A DNA stretch of 64,000 bases. It comes from Canna indica. Taxonomy: Eukaryota > Streptophyta > Magnoliopsida > Zingiberales > Cannaceae. The DNA lies in contig CP136896.1 in assembly GCA_034359265.1 (NCBI GenBank), forward strand, positions 64,553,501 to 64,617,500, given 5' to 3'. The position numbers and the translations under genes are program-made. Of this stretch, positions 58,546 through 64,000 are shown one piece after another. The first letter of the stretch is position 1; every line of letters starts with the position of its first letter. The notes below the pieces were generated by a model. That model saw nothing but the letters and a program-made list of their open reading frames with translations, was not told the origin of the DNA and ran no database searches.

Positions 58546-59932
58546 TTTTTTTTTAAAAAAAAGAAACCTGCAATTTATTCAAGAGTGATGAAAAGTTACA
58601 GGTGTGGGGGTAGTGTAGAAGTAAAAATATGGAAATAAGAAAGAAAACATAATAGCAAGAAATCACATAGGAGCAACTACATATCAAATAGCTATCAGTT
58701 GGCATATAGTTCAAAAAAAATTATAACAGATGTGGCCAGTTGTTGTGTTGTTGTGTTGTTGAGCTCTCATTCTGAAATAGCATTAAGTTTCTTTCATACC
58801 AGAGGAACCAACTCCATACCAACATCAGACGCGTCTTGAAACTCCTAGTTTTGGATGTTTGGTCGTCCCTCCCTTCCCAAGGTAAGATTGCCAATGAGAA
58901 GAAGCTACATTTCAGTATAGATAGGAAAGCATTCCATCCGCTTGTACTAAATGGACATTCAGTGAAGAGATGTGAGTGAGATTCATGAGCAGTGACACAA
59001 AGAATGCATGAGGTGTCAGAGGTGATTCCCCATCTTGCGAGACGATCTCTTGTGAGTAATCGCTTCCTAATCCGAAGCCATCCAAATATCGAAATCTTCG
59101 AAGGGAGTTTGCGCTGCCAAATAAAATGAAAGAATCAATCCTTGATACCCCAAAAGATGAGCATTTTATAGAAGCTTTTTGTTGTAAAAACCCCCTCAGG
59201 TGTCCATTTCCATCTAATTAAATCTTCCTCCATAGAGTTCTAAAATACTCACTAGATCTTGAGCCAAGGAAGCTAGGCTTTCTTCTTCCACCAAGGATGA
59301 AAAAGAGATGTCCCAGACTACAAAAATGCTGCTGCTATTTAACATCCGCGCCTCAAAGATAAAACAACTCGGGTTGTTTGAAAGGCTGTACAGGGAAGGA
59401 TATTTCGATGCTAAGCAACCACCAGCCAATCAATTATCAGTCCAAAGCTTAATAGTGTCTCCCCGTCCCACTTGGAAAGAGATACAAGAGAGGAAGACCT
59501 CCAAGAGACGGCCCAGCTCCTTCCAAATTGGTGAGGCGATTCTTTGGAAGTTGTTGTTGTTGGTCCAACTATGAAAATCGTCGTAGAGGTGCTGAAGTAT
59601 TTTGATCCAAGAAAGTTTTTGCCTTTGAATAAGCTTCCAAACCCAAGAGCCCAACTGTGCCATGTTGTGAGCTCGCAAGTCAAGAATGCCGAGACCGCCA
59701 TCATTCTTTGGACAGGTAATAGTATTCCAACCAATTAAACATTTACCTCTAATCGATTGGGTATCAGCTCCTACCCAAAGAAATTTTTTGCGTCTTCTGT
59801 TGATTCTAGAGATGACCCACTCCGGAGCTTTGAACATTAAGAGCAAGTAAGCCGCGGAACTAGTGATATAGCTGTTAATAAGTGTGAGACGACCCGCCCT
59901 AGATAATAGTGTTCCTTGCCAGCTTTCCAACC
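58546..59932 (-). pseudogene. LINE (L1-type) retrotransposon, 3' portion
   Basis: Read on the minus strand, it begins with RLESWQGTLLSRAGRLTLI, the conserved region after the RT thumb. It continues through KNDGGLGILDLRAHNMAQLG and a zf-RVT zinc-binding region (GWLRIRKRLLTRDRLARWGI, then CILC, then ESHSHLFTECPFS). It ends in an A-rich 3' tail seen as T-run 58546-58554. The frame is broken by stops and shifts in places. It continues the LINE at 62628-64000 across the inserted LTR. Confidence 0.85.
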
Positions 59933-60579
59933 GAGTATGTAATACCCAAAAAATCTTAATAATAATATTTTATTCTTGAGTGGGGGATCGTGGGCCATAG
60001 TTAGCGCAGATTGGAGGGAAGCTTCGGGATTAGACCCGAGTAAGCATTCAATGTAGGAAAATTAAGAAAAAAATTATTTTTCTTATATATGTGATTTAGC
60101 ATGCTAGGGTGATAGAGGGTCTCGAGGCAAATTTAGCGGTATAATCGGATCTCGAATCGGAGTTAGATCGGATGAGTTATGGACTGTTTAAGTCGGATAG
60201 CTTATGTAGGGGTATTTTGGTCATTTGGACCCAACCGATGTCTATAAATTAGACCCTGGGGTGTGCAGCTAGGGGTTTTGAGCCATGTTCCATCCAAGGC
60301 AAAGGAGAGAGGAGAGAGAGGGTGCCGTCGAGGAGGAGGAACCGTCGGAGCCGGATTTTCGCGAGTTCGTCGGTGTCGATCGGGGGAAGATCCCGCGCGT
60401 CTTTTCCTTCCATTTTCTCTCCGTCCGGTGAGTGAATTTAGGCCTTCTTTTCTCCAATTCTGGATTCATGTCGTTGTTCTTATGTTTTGGAGTTTTTCAT
60501 CGATTTTGACGCGTTTTCTTGTATCGGATCGGAAGTAAAAAATTATTGTCCTTCCTCTTATTGATTTAAACATGGGCCC

Positions 60580-60860
60580 TTGAGCAGCGGCCGTCGACAC
60601 GGCCGCCGCTAGGAGCGGTCGCTTCCGAGCGGAGGTGGGTCAGGCCGGCGACGATGATGCCGGCAGAGCTGTCGCCTGCCCTGGTGGGCGCCGACGGGTG
60701 CGGCCCGCGGCTGGGCTAGGCGGCTGCCCGCCCCTTGGGGTAGCCGGCCTAGCCGCCTCATTTGGGGCCGCCGTCGCTGGACGACAGGAGACCCGGCGAG
60801 GTCCTTGTCTAGCCGGACCCCGTCAGTGAGCGGCGGCTGTGGCGGTGGCGCCGGTGGGTG
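60580..60860. other. GC-rich island inside the solo LTR
   Basis: About 280 bases very rich in G and C (GGCCGTCGACACGGCCGCCG, GCCGACGGGTGCGGCCCGCG) within AT-rich surroundings, 340 bases downstream of the LTR TATA box. The open frame 60635-60829 is a by-product of base composition. Confidence 0.6.
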
Positions 60861-60949
60861 AGGGGAGGATGAAGATGAAGAGATTAGGTGAGAAGATGGA
60901 ACAGAGGGTTGAGATTAATTTGGGTGAGATGAAGGGCTAGATTGAAGTG

Positions 60950-61375
60950 GTTGAGATGAATGACAGGGATTTGATCTTGTGTAGATGGAGAGCTGTGATT
61001 GTATCTGATTAGATGTAAGGTTATGATTTCATCATGTAGATGGAGGGTGGATATTGCATCAGGTTAGATGGAGAGCTATGATTGCATCTGGTTAAATGGA
61101 GAGTTGTGATTGCATCTGGTTAGATGTAAGACTGTTATTGCATCATGTAGATGAAGAGCTGTGATTGCATCTGATTAGATGGAGGACTGTGATTGCATCT
61201 GATTAGATGTAAGGTTATGATTTCATCATGTAGATTGAGGGTGGTGATTGCATCTAGTTAGATGTAAGGCTGAGCTTGCATCATATTAAATAGATGGCTG
61301 TGATTGCATCATATTAGATAGAAGGCTGTGATGTGATCATGTTTAGATGAAGGGCTGAGATTTCATTACTGGTTT
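60950..61375. repeat. ~36-bp tandem repeats in the solo LTR
   Basis: Roughly a dozen diverged units of the form GCTGTGATTGCATCTGATTA-GATGTAAG, with alternating TTAGATG and CATGTAGATG versions, starting just before 60970 and ending before GATTTCATTACTGG. Confidence 0.85.
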
Positions 61376-62627
61376 ATTGATTGTAACACCGTTATATTTA
61401 TTTATAGTAGTGATTTATTAAATAAATTAAGATATTTCTTTCATTATTCTAAATAATTATTTGAAGGCATTAAAGTTAGCAAAATTATTCATGTTATATA
61501 TGAATTTTCACCTAATCAACGTTCTAGATTCATTGGTGAGGTCTGTTTTGCCATTAGACCTTCGGATTTTGAAAACAGTAGCCGAGCATCGCATCGTTTT
61601 GCGTGCCAAGCTGAAAAATCAAACTTTATTTTTTTATGATTCAAATGGAGATGATTCATGGATATAGTAGTTAACAAGGTGAATTTTATCCTAAATCAGT
61701 GATTTCTATGACGAGTTATTTTATCATGTTCTAGTCTATTGATTTACAGTTGGAGTTTCTTTTTGCACTGCTTTCATGATACACATGCTTCCTTTCTTAC
61801 CGTGCTATAATTCTATTTTATGGTTGTTTACTTGTGCTGAGCATTCATGATTTATGAGCACTACTTCTACATATATATCTATATGTGATTGAGATGTATG
61901 GCAGGAGAAGGTAGAGGATGAGGTATGCACTTGACATACCCTTTATTTCTTGTTAATAGCATATCTTGTTAATATCTATATGTGGATATGAGTAGGGTAG
62001 TGGATGTGTTACCGATGCTTGTTCCGTCATTTTTAAAGATATTTAATACTTGTTGACGGATGTTGATTTCATGCATAGAGCTATGGATAGATTATTGCTG
62101 ATTTCTTCTAACGTTGATGTTACGTTATTTATATCGGTTATTTGTGTTTTTATGCATGATGATTGATTTGATGAATTGAGGACTGATCTGCTCACTAAGT
62201 TCTAGTTGGACTTACCCCCTCATTTCTATTGTTTTGCAGCACCTGAGCTAGATCAGAGAGGTACCGATGTGCAGTAGCGCGGTTGGTGGCGACAGGGCAG
62301 CGGGTCTCGTGACATGTCGTGATCGAGGAGGATACCCGAGTCATTTTAGTGTCTCTTTGGTTGTTGAGTCATGTTGACTCCGGTCGTGGTTTTCGAATTT
62401 TATTTTTATTTGGGGAGTCTTGTTTATTTATTTGAACTCCTTTTTAATGACTTGTTCAGTGTGTTCATATTGAGTTTTGGTTTGATTTGGTTTGTGATGT
62501 CATGTTTATTCTTTTCAACAAAAAAAAGTCTCCCACTATTCAGGTTATTGTTGTTGTGTTTGAGTTGGATTAGGCTTCCGGATATGTGGTGTATCCTGGC
62601 CGGTCATACCGGATTTGAGGTGTGACA

Positions 62628-64000
62628 GAGTATCAATTTTGGCAATCAAATGTAACCAGTCCTGTTTGCATAACCGGCCCACCATGAGAGGAAGGCCGAG
62701 ATACTAAAGAGGAAAAACACCAGCTTGGCAGCCTATCTCACTTGCAAGTCATTCAAATTCAGCTGTGTCACCATTTAAACAAAGGATACTAATTTTGCTT
62801 AGATTCATCTTCAGCCCTGTCGCTAATTCAAAGCACTTTAGAAGGAAGAGCAGGTTGTGTAAGCTGTCATCACCTTTCTTACAAAAAAGTATTAGGTCAT
62901 CCGCGAACATAAAATGTGTGACGCCACCATTGACTCTAAGGTCAAGTGCACCCCTAATGAAGCCTCGTCTCACGGCAAGGTCTATCAATCCAGATAAACA
63001 ATCCAAGGCCAAAATGAAGATGTAAGGAGACAATGGATTACCTTGGCACACTCCACTTTGGTGCCGAAAGAAAGATCCAATGCAACCATTATTGATGATA
63101 GCTGACTCGGTGTCCAGAAGATGTGAAATCCAAGCTCGCCACATCAGGGGGAAGCCCCGAGCGACCATCATATCCAGAATGAGCGTCCAACTGATGGAGT
63201 CGAAAGCGTTTTCAAAGTCGACCTTCAAGAGAATGTCATCCGCTCTTAATCTGTTGCAAGCCCATATAGTCTCATTAACCCCCATGAAACAATCTAGGGT
63301 ACCTTTGCCTGCCAAATATCCAAATTGATATCCATGCACTAGAGCATCCATCCTCGGCTTGATCCTTGTCGCTAGAACCTTTGAAAAGATCCGAATAATG
63401 CTATTTTCAATACTGATAGGCCTAAAATCTCGAACTGAGGAAGCCCCTTCGCTTTTTAGTGTCAGAACAATATGCCCAAAATTGAACCTCTTCAAGGTAT
63501 TCGGCTCAAGATATACATTGAAAATATTGAGGAGGGCATGCCGAATAGTATTCCAATAGGTATGGAAGAATTCTGGAGTCAAGCCATCCGGTCCAGGGGC
63601 CTTGAATGAGCCCATATCAAATACAGCAGCACGAATCTCATCAAGGGTGAATGGTTCATCAAGTGTTAGAGGATTAGGAATGGTTGGCATTTCCAGATCC
63701 AACCAATTGATCTTAAGCAATGGAGTGGCCTTAGTGCCCAATAAATTCAAATAAAACCTTCGAAAGGCTTCAGCAATCTCTCTAACTTCGGATGCCACCC
63801 CAGAATCGGTGATAATTTGATGAATCTAATTTTGTTTCTTTCTCAGAGAGGCTCATTGATGGAAGAACCGGGTGTTAAGGTCTCCTTCCTTAGTCCACCT
63901 TTTTTTTGCTCTTTGCCTCCAACATAAATCTTCGTCCTTGTAGATAGAATCCAGACTGCGTTTTTTTTTCATGAGAGTGTGCAGGTCAACGTTGTTAAGG
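62628..64000 (-). pseudogene. LINE (L1-type) reverse transcriptase, 5' portion, cut by window end
   Basis: The minus strand encodes a non-LTR reverse transcriptase. Motifs in order: APGPDGLTPEFF, DFRPISI, DDILLKVDFENAFDSISW (RT catalytic region A), SGVCQGNPLSPYIFILALD (B) and HFMFADDLILFCKK (C), where the common YADD is FADD. A long open part covers 63798-62749. The reading frame extends beyond both ends: upstream WRQRAKKRWTKEGDLNTRFF (about 63840-63930) continues past the window, and downstream YLGLPLMVGRLCKQDW runs to the LTR insertion. In-frame stops after FFHQ and EFE and before YLGLPL show a dead copy. The endonuclease and ORF1 lie outside the window. Confidence 0.9.

Larger units (their letters stand above)
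59938..62627. mobile_element. Solo LTR (2,690 bp, gypsy-like) inserted in the LINE
   Basis: It starts TGTAATACCCAAAAAATC and ends GGATTTGAGGTGTGACA, flanked by a perfect 5-bp duplication GAGTA (59933-59937 and 62628-62632). A TATA box (TATAAATTAG, 60242-60251) fits an LTR promoter. Termini of the form TGTAAYRCCC..GTGACA are typical of large plant Ty3/gypsy LTRs. No internal coding region is present, so I read it as a solo LTR and not a complete element; short open frames inside it have no homology. Confidence 0.88.

Noticed and set aside
61461..61667. 68-codon frame inside the solo LTR
   Set aside because: No homology recognised and no gag/pol features; expected by chance in this length of DNA.
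59938..62627. Complete small LTR element with two short LTRs
   Set aside because: I saw no internal direct repeat beginning with TGTAATACCC and no primer-binding site, so a single long solo LTR is the simpler reading.

Overview
The window is nuclear DNA of a flowering plant. Genes have many introns with GT-AG borders, products include a plastid 13-lipoxygenase, a BIR-type receptor pseudokinase and a remorin, and the DNA between genes is AT-rich and full of plant transposons. Two genes (the CoA ligase and the BIR kinase) are very GC-rich at the 5' end and relax toward the 3' end, which is typical of monocots, especially commelinids. The species cannot be named from this sequence.

Layout. 1-4.4 kb: a decayed Mutator-like element (MULE) with a ULP1-type protease remnant (+), a MULE transposase pseudogene (-), two arrays built around one palindrome, and a minisatellite. 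4.7-10.9 kb: a complete 9-exon plastid 13-lipoxygenase gene (+, 916 aa) with a leucine-rich upstream ORF and a nested foldback transposon in intron 7. 11.5-14.1 kb: a convergent 6-exon 4CL-like acyl-CoA ligase (-, 555 aa) ending in the peroxisomal signal SKL. Together they suggest a first and a late step of jasmonate synthesis lying tail to tail. 14.2-18.4 kb: two related hAT elements, a copia gag remnant, and a QCR7 (complex III) pseudogene whose intron 2 holds one hAT element and a 116-bp-arm hairpin. 19.6-21.4 kb: an intronless BIR2/BIR3-like receptor pseudokinase (+, 605 aa). 21.4-29.3 kb: no convincing gene; a Harbinger-type MITE, a hAT MITE, and a solo LTR nested in a TIR element. 29.4-36.8 kb: a 7-exon membrane-anchored kelch protein (-, 418 aa) with a TRIM retrotransposon (85-bp LTRs) in intron 4. 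38.2-41.3 kb: a 3-exon remorin (-, 371 aa) with a foldback MITE and a 22-G run in its introns. 42-50.5 kb: MITEs, the 3' end of a Ty3/gypsy-like element with four tandem-repeat families, and two foldback elements. 50.5-58.05 kb: a complete 7.5-kb PIF/Harbinger element with TTA target-site duplications, an intact 401-aa DDE transposase, a dead Myb-like ORF1 and a third ORF encoding a GRF zinc finger plus a membrane segment. 58.5-64 kb: a LINE (-), running off the window, split by a 2.69-kb solo LTR with a GAGTA duplication.

Five genes look functional (LOX, CoA ligase, BIR kinase, kelch, remorin). The best candidates for something new are the palindrome arrays around the MULE transposase, the third ORF and paired hairpins of the Harbinger element, and the convergent jasmonate-type gene pair. 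All exon borders were placed by eye from splice signals and family homology, without transcripts or database searches.
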